From: Ischnura elegans
Taxonomy: Eukaryota > Arthropoda > Insecta > Odonata > Coenagrionidae
Direction: 5' to 3'
NCBI RefSeq assembly: GCF_921293095.1
Contig: NC_060246.1
Coordinates: 139,438,198-139,502,197 of the forward strand
DNA: 64,000 nucleotides
Shown: positions 22,571 to 34,296 of the stretch, one piece after another
Layout of the letters: each line of letters starts with the position of its first letter
Position numbering within the stretch: position 1 is the first letter of the stretch
The notes under the pieces: generated by a model
The model's input: only the letters and a program-made list of their open reading frames with translations
Told to the model about the DNA's origin: nothing
Database searches by the model: none
Position numbers and translations under genes: made by a program

Positions 22571-23821
22571 CCTAATGGAAATATGTTTTGTATGTAGTCT
22601 TACGTTCGATATATATCGAATATGCTTTTTCTTCAAATATATCGAATTGCTATAACATATAGGATATTACATCCAAGGGCATAGTTGACCAGGAACTATA
22701 TAGTAGATGACCATAGACTGGATGTTAAACCAATAGCATTGCGTATTTAACAGTGCATATGTCAGTATGATCGAAAAATGGATTCGATTATTATAGCTAT
22801 TACACAAATTGGCATAACTTGAATAGTATATCCGTTGGACCAATGAAATATGGTTAATTGGTACATCTTGGTATTCCGCACAATGCCCAATGGAAATATT
22901 TTTTGTATGTAGTCTCACGTTCGATATATATCGTATATGCTTTTTCTTCAAATATATCGAATTGCTATAACATACAGTATTTTACATCAAACGGCATAGT
23001 TGACCAGGAAATATAGAGTAGATGCCCATTAACTGGATTTCAAATCTACGGCATTGCGGATATTGCAGTACAGATGGCAGTGTAATCGAAAGATCGATTC
23101 GATTATTGTAGCAAATACGCGAATTGGCAAAACTTGATTAGTACATACGTTGGACCAATGAAATTTGGTTTATGTGTACATCTTGGTATTCCTCACAATG
23201 CCCAAATGAAATATATTTTGTGTATAGTCTCACGTTCGGTATATATCGAATCTACTTTTTCTTAAAACATATCGTATTGCTATAACATGTAGGATTTTAC
23301 ATCCAAGGACTTATTTGACCAGGATAATTATATGGCAGATAGCCATAGATTGGAAGGTAAATCAAGAGCATTGCGGATTTTACAGTACAAATATCAGTAT
23401 AATCGAAGAATGGATTCGATTATTATAACAAATACATAAAATTTTCATGAGTTGAATAGTGTATCCGTTGGACCAATGAAATTCGGTGCTGGGTACATCT
23501 TGGTATTCCTCACAATTCCCAATGGAAATATGTTTTGCATGTAGTCTCACCATTGATGTATATCGAATATGCTTTTTCTTAAAATATATCGAATCGTTAT
23601 AACATACAGGATTTTGCATCCACGTATTTAGTCGAACAGGAATTTTAGTGTTGATGCTCAAAGAGTGGAAGGTAAATCAATCGGATTGCTAATTTTCAAT
23701 GCACGTGTCAGTATACTTGATAATTCGATAGGATAATGATAGCAAATATGCCAAAGCTTTTTTGCAAATTGGAATATCTTGAGAATAACTATTTTTTTAA
23801 GACCAAAGAAATTTGAGGAAT
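22571..23821. repeat. Tandem array, unit about 315 bp, four copies, in intron 4
   Basis: Units start at CCTAATGGAA or CCCAATGGAA (22571, 22886, 23201, 23518), so spacing is 315, 315 and 317 bp. Each unit has a block around TTCGATATATATCGAA (a perfect 16-bp palindrome in unit 1 at 22604-22619), a second TATATCGAAT about 30 bp later, and CGTTGGACCAATGAAAT near its end. The copies are moderately diverged, and the last fades near 23820. Minus-strand ORFs at 22667-22951 and 23380-23661 are by-products of this repeat. Confidence 0.92.
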
Positions 23822-25186
23822 CGTTACAATTCAGTATTTTACAAACTTCATTATGGATATTTGTTTTGCGAGTGGTATATCTTTATATATTTATCTAAAG
23901 AATCTGCGTTTTATTTTCAAGAGTCGCTTATCACAATGCTTATGGACTTTAAAACCCACATAATCAACACTCTCTTGAAATTTTTAAAACCTTATTCCGA
24001 TTATGTGTCAATGATTAACTTAATCGATCCTTAGAATGAATTATCCATCAAATCAAATCATATTGAAAATAACAAATATTTTTAACAGTGAAAAATGTAG
24101 TTCCTTACCCTTTCAAAAAACGGCGGGGAAATTTTTGAATATCAAACCACTTATGGACAAAATACTCGGCAACACGTGACACAACTATGTTCCCACCAAC
24201 CTAATTACCCGCTTGATGAATTCAAGCGCCCAATCGACTTGCTGACCCAGCGAACTTCGTACCGCCTAACAATCAATGAACTTACAGTTTAGTTACACCA
24301 TTTATAAATCAAGAGCGGCTGTATCGTTTTTAATCATGTTTAATTTATTATAATAAAATAAGGATACAAATTCAATAAAACTACGTACATAAATGAGTAC
24401 CAAAATTGCTTGTCAGAAAGACATTTTCTTTATTGAATCTACATAGGGTGAATCGGAGCACGTTTACGCGGATTTTTTTCAACAAATTTTCTTACGTTTT
24501 CGCTTAAGAAATTTTGGGCATTGTGGTTTAATAAAGCAGTTCATGAAATAAAAATTATACGCATTCAGTTGTTGGCTATTTGCGTTATTAGCTGTAAAAA
24601 AATGTTTTTAGGTCCAAGTCTGATGCATACCCTTGGCCCATTCAGGGGGCAGGTTGACACGACCCCAGACCGACGCTTGACTGATGCTCAAAATCATGCA
24701 AGAAAAGACCCTATGAAGCAGCATTCACATTAAATGACTTAAGGCGCGCCAGTTTTAGTATCTCTGTTTGGGAAAAATGCACTGCGTAAACGTACTGCAT
24801 GCGTAAACGCACCACGGTGAGCCCTACACATTCGGGTTTAATGTCTTGCGTCAAGCACCTTCTGAGAAACAACAGTTTTTGTTTTGTTATCAGGCGCAAG
24901 ATGAAGCGGATGAAGCTAAATAAATATAGCGAAGCAAAGCAGTGATGCAGCGAGGGGAGGTTTTGGGGGATAAACCCCCCCCCAAGAGCAAAAAAAATGT
25001 TTTTATGAAAGATTTTGTTATTAATATTTGGGGGACGGATGACTAACAAACAAAACATATTTAACTATTCACACAGCCACAAAACCCACTATTTTGAACC
25101 ATTTATCTTAAAAAATGTCTGGGGGAAGTGCCCCCACACTTCCCGCTTACCTTAGCGAGTTTTCTATACCCTACAGACCCGTGGTA
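23822..25186. other. Intronic stretch without a recognised gene
   Basis: The stretch is AT-rich with a short GC-rich patch at 24200-24300. A C-homopolymer near 24977 and GGGGGAAGTGCCCCC near 25119 suggest dispersed-repeat material, possibly the 3' part of the helicase-bearing element that follows. No domain is seen in the short frames. Confidence 0.4.
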
Positions 25187-26020
25187 TTAGCTGCGCCCAA
25201 AACCCCCTATCCTAGCTACGCACTTGAAGCGAAGGAAGAAATACAGAGGATGGTTTATCGACTCGTGAACATAGCACGCTAAATTGACCATGAGAAAATC
25301 ATGGGTTTTCATTAGCTCATGAGCACAAACAACACAAAAACTGAAAGAATGACCATGCGATTTTTTAATCGTTATCACGAATGCAACACGATTTGTAAAT
25401 TGAATACGTTTAAGCTCAAAAGGGCATATGAGTTGAGATCATGGAATCTACGGAATGAGGACTTCCTAACCTTTGAATTTTGCTTTGAGTAAAGTTGCGT
25501 GAATCACATTCATCACCAATTTTTTTAATGATCAAACACGTTCCGTTGGATAGTTATGGTTGGTTTAGGCTTCGAAAGATCATGAGCACAGAAACTACAT
25601 TTTTCTGTAAATCGTGCCTTGGTAAGCCAGGTATGTCCAAGGACTTAAAATATTCAGATAGATAGTTGGTGATTTCGTCTTCGTTTGTTACACTTTTAAA
25701 AGATTCGAATCCATGCAGAGTACGAACTATTTGAATTAACCTCGTTTTAGTCATCCACATCTTCGTTCTTGCTCGCTAAATCAACCATCTTTGATTCTTT
25801 TGGTGATCAATCATATTCTGGAACTCTTTGTTGATGAGCTTACCTTCCGCTGAAACCAATTTGCAATCATTCCAAGGAAATGAGTTAAAACTACTCGATT
25901 CCTCGACAGGAACACGGACATTACCGTTTGTCAACAATTGCTTGGAGATTTGTTTACAAACACGGTAGTGAAGTGTCAACTCGAGCTGGGCCACGGCTGG
26001 GCTTACAATCAGCTCGAATT
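25187..26020 (-). pseudogene. Pif1-type helicase relic, probably Helitron-derived
   Basis: Minus-strand frames, read in order across stops, give LTLHYRVC (compare LSINMRV), then CKLVSAEGKLINKEFQNMID, ITNYLSEYFKSLDIPGLPRH (compare TNYPPEFLNSLxPSGLPPH), LSNGTCLII (compare LCNGTRLIV), FELKRIQFTNRVAFVITIKK (motif VI, compare QFPVRLAFAMTINKSQGQT) and the HDFLMVNL block. This order and spacing follow the C-terminal half of Pif1-like SF1 helicases. In animal genomes such decayed copies usually come from Helitron Rep-Hel proteins. Stops at about 25770 and 25545 and substitutions in the QGQT motif make it non-functional. The comparison consensus is from memory. Confidence 0.7.
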
Positions 26021-27273
26021 AAATTTTAAAAATGTAATTTCAATTTAATTAATATTTTGAATATACAGTAAACTCTTGATTTTACGAAGTCAGTGGGACC
26101 GGAAAATTGGCACTTCGTAAAATCGAGTTTCGTAAATTCAAACCTTTTTCATAAGTCACGAAAAAAATGTTCGCTTTTGTTTCTTCCGCCGTTTTTTGTC
26201 TTTAGTGGTCTTATTTAAATGCTTTAGGTGGTTATTCTCGGTATAATTCATAGAAAAGGCTTTTTGCTCTCGATTTATGATGTGAAAAATCGTTAAATAA
26301 TTATACCACCATAAAATTCCCATTTCTTGTTCATACTTCAACATCAACGATCGCTAAAGAAATTCCCGACCAGTTTAGAAAACGTAATCAAATAATGAAT
26401 TGCAATGTTTATTATAAGAATTTACAGTAATAAATTTGTGGTTAGGAGCCAATAGCTACTATTAAGTATGCAAAAGATAGATATTTGTTTCTGACACCCA
26501 CGGAATTTTAGCGGCAGCCGGCCTAATCGCCATTTATGTCGCCCTCTATCGCTCAGTGACGAGAAAAAAAGAAAAACAAGGGTCTTAGCCCGTTTCCAAA
26601 ATAACCTTCGTAAGTTAATATTTGGAGTTACTTCGTATTTTCAGCAGAATGTGCTCTATTTTCACTGAGATTCAATTACGATCATAAATAACGTAGGATG
26701 TGATTATCTTCTGGCGAATATTTGAAGTAAATTCTGTTTGAGTTCTCCGTCCGACTACTGTGTTCCATCATCTTCGCAGACGTTGCCATAAAAGACTTAA
26801 TCCTTCATCAGGACTGTATTCTTCATACCGGGTGTGAGGTGACCTGTTCATATAGTATGTTTCTCTCCTTTTATGCCGACAGGAGCAAGGTTCCAACCAG
26901 AAAACGACAGGAGAATCTTACAGTATCGGAGAAACATAGATAGAAATGTTATTATCCACATTGATTGTTTTCCTACAAGAGACGTTTTATCATTTCTCAG
27001 CGTGGTTAAGTATTGGTTCACTAGCGTGAATTCCCAAAAAATGACACGCAAAAACCTGTATCGTCACCTCATTTAGTTTTCGTGTTCCTTTCTCCGTCGT
27101 ATTGAAAGTTATGCAAAGGATCATTGACATAGAGAAAAGATTTTCTTAGTTTTAGCGCTAAAAAATAGTCGCGCCATAATCGTAAATAAATGTAGTGTGG
27201 AAAGAGCAAAGAAAATAATTTCAATTGAAAAGTCAGCTGAGAAGAAGAGAGACAATTATAAGCACGGCACCAT

Positions 27274-27373
27274 TTCCCCGATTGTGGAAGATACTTCTTC
27301 AGCCTCTCTCCGGTTAATAACTTACCCCCGTTGCAGGTAAAGATGAACCATGCCCTTCTCCACAATCGGGGAA
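27274..27373. repeat. Inverted repeat (hairpin) inside the Tigger element
   Basis: TTCCCCGATTGTGGA at 27274-27288 is matched exactly by its reverse complement at 27359-27373, giving a 15-bp stem with a 70-nt loop. Its role is unknown. Confidence 0.6.
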
Positions 27374-27861
27374 TGTTCCCAGTGGGTGGGGTGAATAAGA
27401 GTGGGATGGGGATTGCCTGAGGGAAGAAGTGTGGTCATCACAAGGACTGGTGAAGGGGGCAGGACAAAGAAGGGTGGGGAAATGGCCTTCAGCTCTGCCT
27501 CAGTCTACTTTTGGGGGCCGTATTTTTTTGCGACGCACACAAGCTCAGTCACCTTAGGGAGGGAGTGAATGGGAAATGCAGGGGAAGGAGGGGTTTGGGA
27601 TGCGTAAGGTGGGTGTCAGCAAGATCAGCCAAAGGCGGCAGGAGGGAAGGGACGGCTTTGGAAAGACAGAACCCCAGCATGGGAGAACGGGGAAGCGCGT
27701 GAGAAGAAAGTTCATGGTTAGACTTGGAAGTGCGTCTTCATTACGAGAAGCCTGAAATATAAATTGGCGGTAAATAGAGCCCAGTACTTAAGATATTTAA
27801 GTTGTTCATTCACAAAGGCCAATATATACACAAAAAGATATTATGGCGCGGATTGCATGTA

Positions 27862-28500
27862 TCAACGTCCATTTCGGGATGTTATTAATTTCTGTTCCCA
27901 TTTATAAAAGTAGCAAATAGATTTGAAAGAATGATAATCATGAATAAAAATATCTAAATCGATATCCAAACGCACATGAGCAAAATAGATGAATGTATAC
28001 ATACCGATCCATTGCAAGTAATACCGCTCAAGCTTCTTCCGGTATAGGACTTTAAAATCCTGGATAATGCCTTGGTCCAAGGGCTGGGACTTGCTAGTCG
28101 AGTTCGGGGGTAAAAAGAGGACTCGAACATTAGCCAATTTTAGATCTTCCACGTATTTATGAACGGTGGCATTATCCATTATTAAAACAATTTTGCTGTT
28201 CTCTCCAGCAATTTTTCTCTGTAGACGTATAACCGTTTGCTGTAAAATTTCTCGGGTCATCCAGCTGTTTTCATTTGCATGGTAAAAAACGGGGAGGGCT
28301 TCCAATTTTACATGTTTTAAGCACCGTGGCCTTTCAAATTTCCCAATGACAACGGGCTTATTTTGTCCGTGCCCGTTTGGTTGACGCACAGCCCCACAGT
28401 AACACGCACTTTACTCTTTTTCCCCCCATGGCACCTTTGCCCTTTGAAACCCAGGGTTGCGTCAGGTAATGCATTAAAAAATAGCCCAGTTTCAGGGGCC
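27862..28500 (-). pseudogene. Tigger-type DDE transposase fragment
   Basis: The main frame (27862-28389) contains VVIGKFERPRC, VFYHANENSWMT, IVLIMDNATVH (second catalytic Asp region) and LFLPPNSTSKSQPLDQGIIQ, all hallmark strings of the CENP-B/Jerky/Tigger DDE_1 family. Upstream to about 28500 another frame gives FFNALPDATLGFKG and KKSKVRVTVGLC, which precede VIGK in the family. A frameshift near 28355 therefore separates the two. The N-terminal HTH domains are missing or unrecognisable, and the homology ends near 27990, so the copy cannot make a full transposase. Confidence 0.88.
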
Positions 28501-29395
28501 AGCGAGGGTGAGCTCGTCGAGGAAAGGGTCCCGGATTAGGGACCCTTCGAAGTGCTTCGGCGAAAAGTAGTCAAGTAGTCTTCGAAGTACGTTCACAGCA
28601 GTGCAAAGGGTTAATTAGGGGTGTACGAAATACTCCGCGCGACCTTCCTGACATGTTTAACTACAAATTATTGTCGATGCTATGTTTACGAACAGGCACG
28701 TAAATAGGGGCATAATGTCAGCCGCGATATTTTAACTGAACTCCTAGTCCCCCTAAATTCCCACAGTGAGGTTTTTGGCGACCCATTTCTCTCCAAAGTT
28801 GCATTATCATTTACGATTTCGCACTTTTGATGGACCACAGTTGGAAGCGCTGATTTTTTAGCTACTTACGCCGGCGTAACTAGTTTTGTTGACAAATTTT
28901 TCGCCGTAGTTCGTATAAACGAATGCCATTTGCTCCTAGGGACCGAGCCGAGGTTCGTAAATTCAAAAAAATTCGTATAATCGAAACTTCGTATAATCGA
29001 ATAGCGCCATGTATTTAGCATAGGCTTTTCACCGGGACCGCAATATCACTTCGTATAATCGAAAACTTCGTAAAATCCTGCTTCGTAAAATCAAGAGTTT
29101 ACTGTATTTAGTAATTAAAATGTTATATTGTTACTAAAATCAGTTATTAAAGTGGTAAAAACAAAACAAATTATTTAATTTGTAGTTTTGACCGACTTAT
29201 CAATTGTTGTGTTACTATAACTCCTAAAAGCATGTCCATAGGAAAGAGATGAATTTTTTTTGTGAAATTATCCTTTTTTTAATGGCCTATATGTTAACCC
29301 CGCCTGAGACGAATCCAAAGAACCAAGTCTCATTGAAATCGGTGCAGCCGTTCTCAAGTTATAAGTGTTCTAACTAACACGATTTTCGACTTTCT

Positions 29396-29465
29396 TTTAT
29401 ATATAATTATTTATATATATTTATATATTATTTATATATATTAAAATTAATGCATTAATTAATGT
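29396..29465. repeat. AT microsatellite
   Basis: TATATAATTATTTATATATA-type low-complexity sequence lies directly upstream of the exon 5 acceptor region. Confidence 0.7.
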
Positions 29466-29509
29466 ATTGTAGTAAAGATTCTAGTGTCTCATTATTCTTT
29501 ATATTTCAG

Positions 29510-29634
29510 CTGTTGAGGATATTTCTCGAAACATGGAAGAAACACGTGAAAGACCCGGTGGGTTATCAACTTGTTTGGAGGAGGATGAAGAAGGCATTGG
29601 GAATACTGAAATGGATGAGAAAGAGTCTGAAGAG
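29510..29634 (+). CDS. Shugoshin-like protein, exon 5 (acidic)
   Basis: After ATTTCAG, two bases complete the split Thr codon from exon 4. The frame then reads VEDISRNMEETRERPGG and an acidic tail (EEDEEGIGNTEMDEKESEE), ending in phase 0 at GAAGAG before GTATCT. The longest open frame over this segment is a different one (LLRIFLETWKKH). The phase of the neighbours and the acidic composition favour the frame chosen here. Together with exon 4 it forms a continuous acidic region. Confidence 0.55.
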
Positions 29635-30014
29635 GTATCTATTTTTTTTTTAGAAAGACTCAAACTACCTCACTAACACCCATCAGAGTTTTAGATATAA
29701 AACAGTTTTATGTCACAAACGGAGGAGTATACCTTATCTGTGAGAAATGTGCTCATTTGACGAACACCTCAGGGTTGATGAAAATCATGATTTAAAAGTT
29801 GTTTTGAGCGATTTTTTCAAATGAATGAGGCACTTTAAAATATTTTAGAGCTCCCTATAACTCTTCTAGCTGAAACTGACTGCAATAAAAATTCTATACA
29901 ATCAACCTCCTTGTAGCAAAATTTTAGGTAAACCTCTATTTCTAAGTTATAGCCCCAGACTGACAATTCCATTGGACTATGCATGTAAAAACCTTTGGTA
30001 ACAAACCTCCTTAA

Positions 30015-31768
30015 CCCCTCAAGCGCGGCGGGCATTTAATTAAATCCCATCTCAGCGGCCGGATGAGATTTAAACGACTTCGCCTTTTTTGCATACTATC
30101 ATTCAATAATTTATATCTTTCATAATATGAGATCAGTATTGTTGAAAATTTTTATAAACTTGCGTAATATAATGCGCTACTATATAATAAATTTTCGAGC
30201 GATTTGAAAAAATATTTATTGTTTTATGTATCTCCTTTTATGAACTAATGAATAAATTTTCAATTTTGAAAGATTTTAATTTGGTTTCGAATAAGCTACG
30301 AGATCTATAACATTCCATGCATTAAAAAAATACAATTATGTAAATGATGTTATTTAGTTATTTGTGGTTGAAAATTTCATAACAGATTGGATACTTTTGA
30401 TAGGATTACCCGTTTCGCCTACTTGAAAATTTACCACTCCGCCCACTTCTCTGACTTTCTTCCATTATCACCGTATCATTTCATATAGGTAATCACGTGC
30501 TAATGTTTCAAACGTCAATATCTGAATATTCAAATGATTTACCTTAGAAAATCTGCTTCGTGTGACATGATTTGAAGCAATCCAAACATAATCCCACAGC
30601 ACATTTTTCACGCAGTCTCTTCATTTCCCATTTTGGGCACAAACTGCACACCTCCTTTGAGACTTCGATTTGAAATGTATTTTTGTGAGTCTTGGTACTA
30701 AATTGTGTAATAAGTGACGGCCATGTCCAAACAGTTCGTATGATGTTCGATATTTCAAAAATATTACCTCGACCAAGGCACGCGAAATGATGAGTCAAAT
30801 TTTTATACGTGTTTTTCCTGTAAACAGCATATGAATTTAGGACTGCCTCATTCAATAGTCTCCTAAATAACTTCATACACCACTTGTAATGGCATTTTCT
30901 TTCCATTAGGTACGAATGCAATAACAGGTCCTTGAAATACACACCACCAATGAATTTACTATAACCTAACACACACAGACTTCCGAGTCTCTTTTTTGCC
31001 TTTCAATACTATTCCCTTTTCGTAGGATCCCCAATTATAAAAAGTACCACACATAGGAAGTACACCCGATGAGAATTTCAACACACTGCCTGAAAGAACA
31101 CGACACAGCATGAATGACTCTAGTGGACTGAAGCTCGTGGTTTAGAAGCTTCCTCAAGAGACGCAAAAATATCTCGAAGGGGCCGTGGTATACGCTGACT
31201 GTTTAGATGGAATCTTATCTTCGTTGATTACTGTTGACTTCGTTGATTACCAGAAAAAAATAAAATAAATGCAGAGCGAAGCACATGGCCCCTTTGCTTA
31301 GGACGCTAAGGACTAACGAAGCGGACCAAACACACTTGGGGCTCGAGGTGACGACAAACAAGGAGACGACGGAGAGAAGGCATTGAGCTTAGAAGATACC
31401 GTATCTCAAGCTAAAGTAGCTGACCCTTCTTGACGTCTCTTAAGCAGAATAGGCGGAAGTTTTCATGATAGAACAGTTGAAGGAAGGCGTTGAGTTTTTG
31501 GACCGAAGTCGTCAACGCGCTGGTTTAAAACAGAATTTTATCAAAGGCTTTTAAAAAAATCTTGAAGGCATAAAGCCGCTATGAATATTTTATTGGAGTG
31601 GAAAAACATTTCTTCAAAAGATAGAGCAATTAGTTTTAATTTAACATACAATATCTGGCGGAGAAAAAATATTATATACAGTAGGTCAGGAAGCGTACTG
31701 GGTACGCATGACGGCGGCATACGAAATTTAAAGGTCGTGTACTGGGTACGCATGACGGCGTTGAGGGG
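30015..31768 (-). mobile_element. piggyBac-type element (family 1), internally deleted
   Basis: The element is flanked by TTAA (30011-30014 and 31769-31772). The left end reads CCCCTCAAGCGCGGCGGGC and the right end, reverse-complemented, CCCCTCAACGCCGTCATG. An exact 22-bp direct repeat (31695-31716 and 31739-31760, containing ACTGGGTACGCATGACGG) lies just inside the right end. The minus strand carries only the C-terminal part of a transposase (30544-30972). Confidence 0.88.
30544..30972 (-). pseudogene. piggyBac transposase C-terminal fragment
   Basis: The 142-aa frame matches the end of piggyBac (DDE_Tnp_1_7) transposases: LLLHSYLMERKCHYKWCMKL (compare the conserved YxxxRKxxKWWKKLF), LLNEAVLNSYAVY, and a C-terminal cysteine-rich domain with CSLC, CAVGLCLDCF and CH, the zinc-binding module that recognises the TIRs. 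The catalytic Asp residues are absent because the N-terminal two-thirds is gone. An ordinary stop follows the cysteine-rich domain, consistent with the native C terminus. Confidence 0.85.
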
Positions 31769-31840
31769 TTAATTATAAAAAAAACTGTTTAATGAAGTAT
31801 ATGCTTTGACTCTAAACAGGAAAAGTGTTATATATAATAT

Positions 31841-31990
31841 ACATATAAATTCAGAGGTAAGGAAAGAAAGCTGCTGAAAGGCCCTGGGGCAGCTCACCAC
31901 TCACCAAGGGAAGGAATGGACGAGGACACAAGGATGAAAGGAAAGGTACACACTCACACGATAGTAGGAAAGAGACAGGAACATGCGTTT
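31841..31990. repeat. Fragment of a dispersed repeat shared with 34297-34326
   Basis: The 30-mer starting ACATATAAATTCAGAGGTAA at 31841-31870 recurs exactly at 34297-34326, where it forms the tail of a tRNA-like SINE. The following 120 bp here share only loose GGAxGGACGAGGACA-like phrases with that SINE. It is likely a diverged or truncated SINE copy. Confidence 0.55.
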
Positions 31991-32058
31991 CGGGGCACGC
32001 AGAGCCCAAGTGAAATAAGCCAATATGGCCGATACACTACTTCATTCATTCACACGGC

Positions 32059-34290
32059 GCCTTAAGGAGGAACCTGCGCTTCGAAATACTGCTTTCATTA
32101 GTTAGATAAACTCGATAAAAACGAGTTAAAATCGCTAAATTAGTCATTCATAAAAATTAAAAGTAATGCTAAATCAATCAAAATAGATGTACAATGCATG
32201 AATTTTACTTAAAATGGAATAATCTAGTGATATGAAGAATGGCTGTTATATTGACTCTTAGGTATCGGAAGAATTTAAGTACTTTCTCTGGAAATACAGT
32301 AAAGCTTTATAACTACATCATTTGTGATGAATAAAATGAACTTAACTAATGAGACCTTTTGCTCTGTTAATTTCAACTTAATTTGGAAAAATGGTTTATT
32401 TATAATTGCTGACCACCAACTTGACAACGCTGCCAGCATATCGTAGTTTCACAGCGATTGAGCACCTTTGTTTGTTTACGTTACCTCGTAGAGTTACGTT
32501 GCATTGTGACAATATTACTCGTTTTATTATCCCTTTTAATTAGCCTTAAGTTATTAAATATACCTTTGAGCTGAAGTGATGGCGTCATTATGCCGATTTA
32601 AAGGCAAATTTGTGTCTGAAGGTAATGGTAAGAGCTTGGATTATTTGAGGAAACGAAATGTGGCCGAAAGTGAATCCATCAATTCCATTGAAGCGATTTC
32701 AACGAGTGCATCTGTTGAAGGATACCGAATCGTTGACGTGCATTTTTAATTTCTTAAGAAATTTTTGCAATATTTCCCAACATAAAGTGTCCATCATTGT
32801 TTAAATAATCAATGTTTATGTCTTGATTTATGAAGATTAAAGTCCCTGTCGAATGACTGACACAAAGCTCTTTAATGATTATTTCTTTGTAGATTTTCCA
32901 TTCAATAGCCTCATCCATACTATTAATAAGGAGTTGATTAGTGAAAATTAGAAACTAATGTGTCATTTATAACCCAAATATAATTCGAATCATTAGTATC
33001 AGGATAATTAAATAATACTTGTTCCTAGTGCCGAAGTTTCAGTAAATTTGGAAGGCTGGCATTGCAACTTCTACGGACTCACTTATGTCAGCTGCCATCG
33101 ATTGTTCAGGAATGCATTCTAATTTTTATCCTCCTGCAATGACTTTATGAATAGGTAAATGTATTTACTGTTGTTTTTTCAAATTATGCTAATTGGACCT
33201 TTGGAAAACGTATCAAAGTAAATTGTTTGGTCAGTGAAAAAGGAAGTACTCTTGTCTATTTTATTTTCTACTTTCGAAGAATTACATGGGTGAATATTCG
33301 ATTAATTAGTACGTTCGCGAAGTTGTATTTCCAAATACTACATTGTCGGTACCCAACGGCAATATGCCTGTCTCGTGGTACATTCATTTACCTGTACACC
33401 TTATTCTAGACATTTAATATCAATTAAACTGATGATTAAATACATAATGCGCTAGATTTTCTACTTTACGCTTAGAACTTCTATTTAAATAAGTATTTTC
33501 TACAAGTTGAAAACGTTGCATATTTTTCGAAATAAACGTAAAACAATTTGAAGTAGTATTCAGAAGAACAGATAAACTATCGCAAGTCTCATTATATTCT
33601 ATCATTTTCGCTTTTGAAGCGATACGCCGACAATTTCAAGGGATGTATTGAATTCCGGTCATGATTATTCGTATGTTTAATAAAATGTAGTCGCATATAG
33701 GAATTACTGTAACAACCAGCACTGATAAATTTCATACTTCGGTGTATAGCACGTTTCGAGATGAACTGAATATTCGTTTAATGAATACGTAGAAAAATGA
33801 CTCCGAAAAATTCAATTCACTGGAATTATGCAGCGGTCGACAGGTGCAATATCGCTCTTCATATTTAACCTCCGTATATTTGCAACGTTGCCACTACCTC
33901 CGCCGCATAATGGCTGCTCGCTCTGCAGAAAACCGGAAGTATGTTCTTTAAACTTAAATACTGGCGCTAACATATCGGTAACCCCTTCTAAAAAAATACA
34001 TATATTAAGCATCAATGTCTATTCTATGCTGTGCCAATTTTTCAACGATATATTTCGGGCCAAATTTGAGATAAAAAATGTTTTACAAGGGAAGGTCATC
34101 ATTCTCCCATAAAGACAATGTATTTCAAGGTGGAAATCCGTCATTTTCAAATCCATAAATCTTTCTTAAATGGCCGGTGACATAGTAATATTTTTTCACT
34201 ATTCGATAGAAAAAATAATGAGCAACAACATATGTCAAAATAAGGGGAGGGTTTCGGGCATGTTTGAAATGATGGTTCCTCCTTAAGCGC
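32059..34290 (+). mobile_element. TIR element with a Mutator-like ORF start, probably non-autonomous
   Basis: CCTTAAGGAGGAACC near 32059-32073 and its inverted counterpart GGTTCCTCCTTAA at 34274-34286 form TIRs about 2.2 kb apart, flanked on both sides by GCGC-like bases. The element carries a short ORF (32579-32749) resembling the start of Mutator-type transposases and then AT-rich non-coding sequence. The true target duplication is unclear, and the ends were judged by eye. Confidence 0.55.
32579..32749 (+). pseudogene. Short ORF resembling the N terminus of a Mutator-like transposase
   Basis: A 56-codon frame starts MASLCRFKGKFVSEGNGKSL and ends SVEGYRIVDVHF. In many insect transposon proteins of the Mutator-like type (Pfam PF20700), a similar leader with short basic stretches runs into G-RRIVDxxxFxxQLxCxxC. 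Here the frame stops right after IVDVHF, where the Cys pairs should begin. This suggests a truncated transposase start left in a deletion derivative. The start codon context is good (GTGATGG). The assignment is from memory of the motif and is tentative. Confidence 0.4.
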
Positions 34291-34296
34291 AAACAT

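Larger units (their letters stand above)
26066..29104 (-). mobile_element. Tigger/pogo-type DNA transposon with perfect 24-bp TIRs and TA target duplication
   Basis: The left end (26066) begins CAGTAAACTCTTGATTTTAC and continues GAAG. The right end (to 29104) is its exact reverse complement over 24 bp. Both ends are flanked by TA (26064-26065 and 29105-29106), the Tc1/mariner/pogo target. Subterminal variants of CTTCGTAAAATC recur several times at both ends. The length is 3039 bp. It carries a broken transposase on the minus strand (27990-28500) and sits in intron 4 of the shugoshin-like gene. Confidence 0.93.

Noticed and set aside
22667..23661. Two minus-strand ORFs with similar translations
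   Set aside because: They are the same frame in two units of the 315-bp array.
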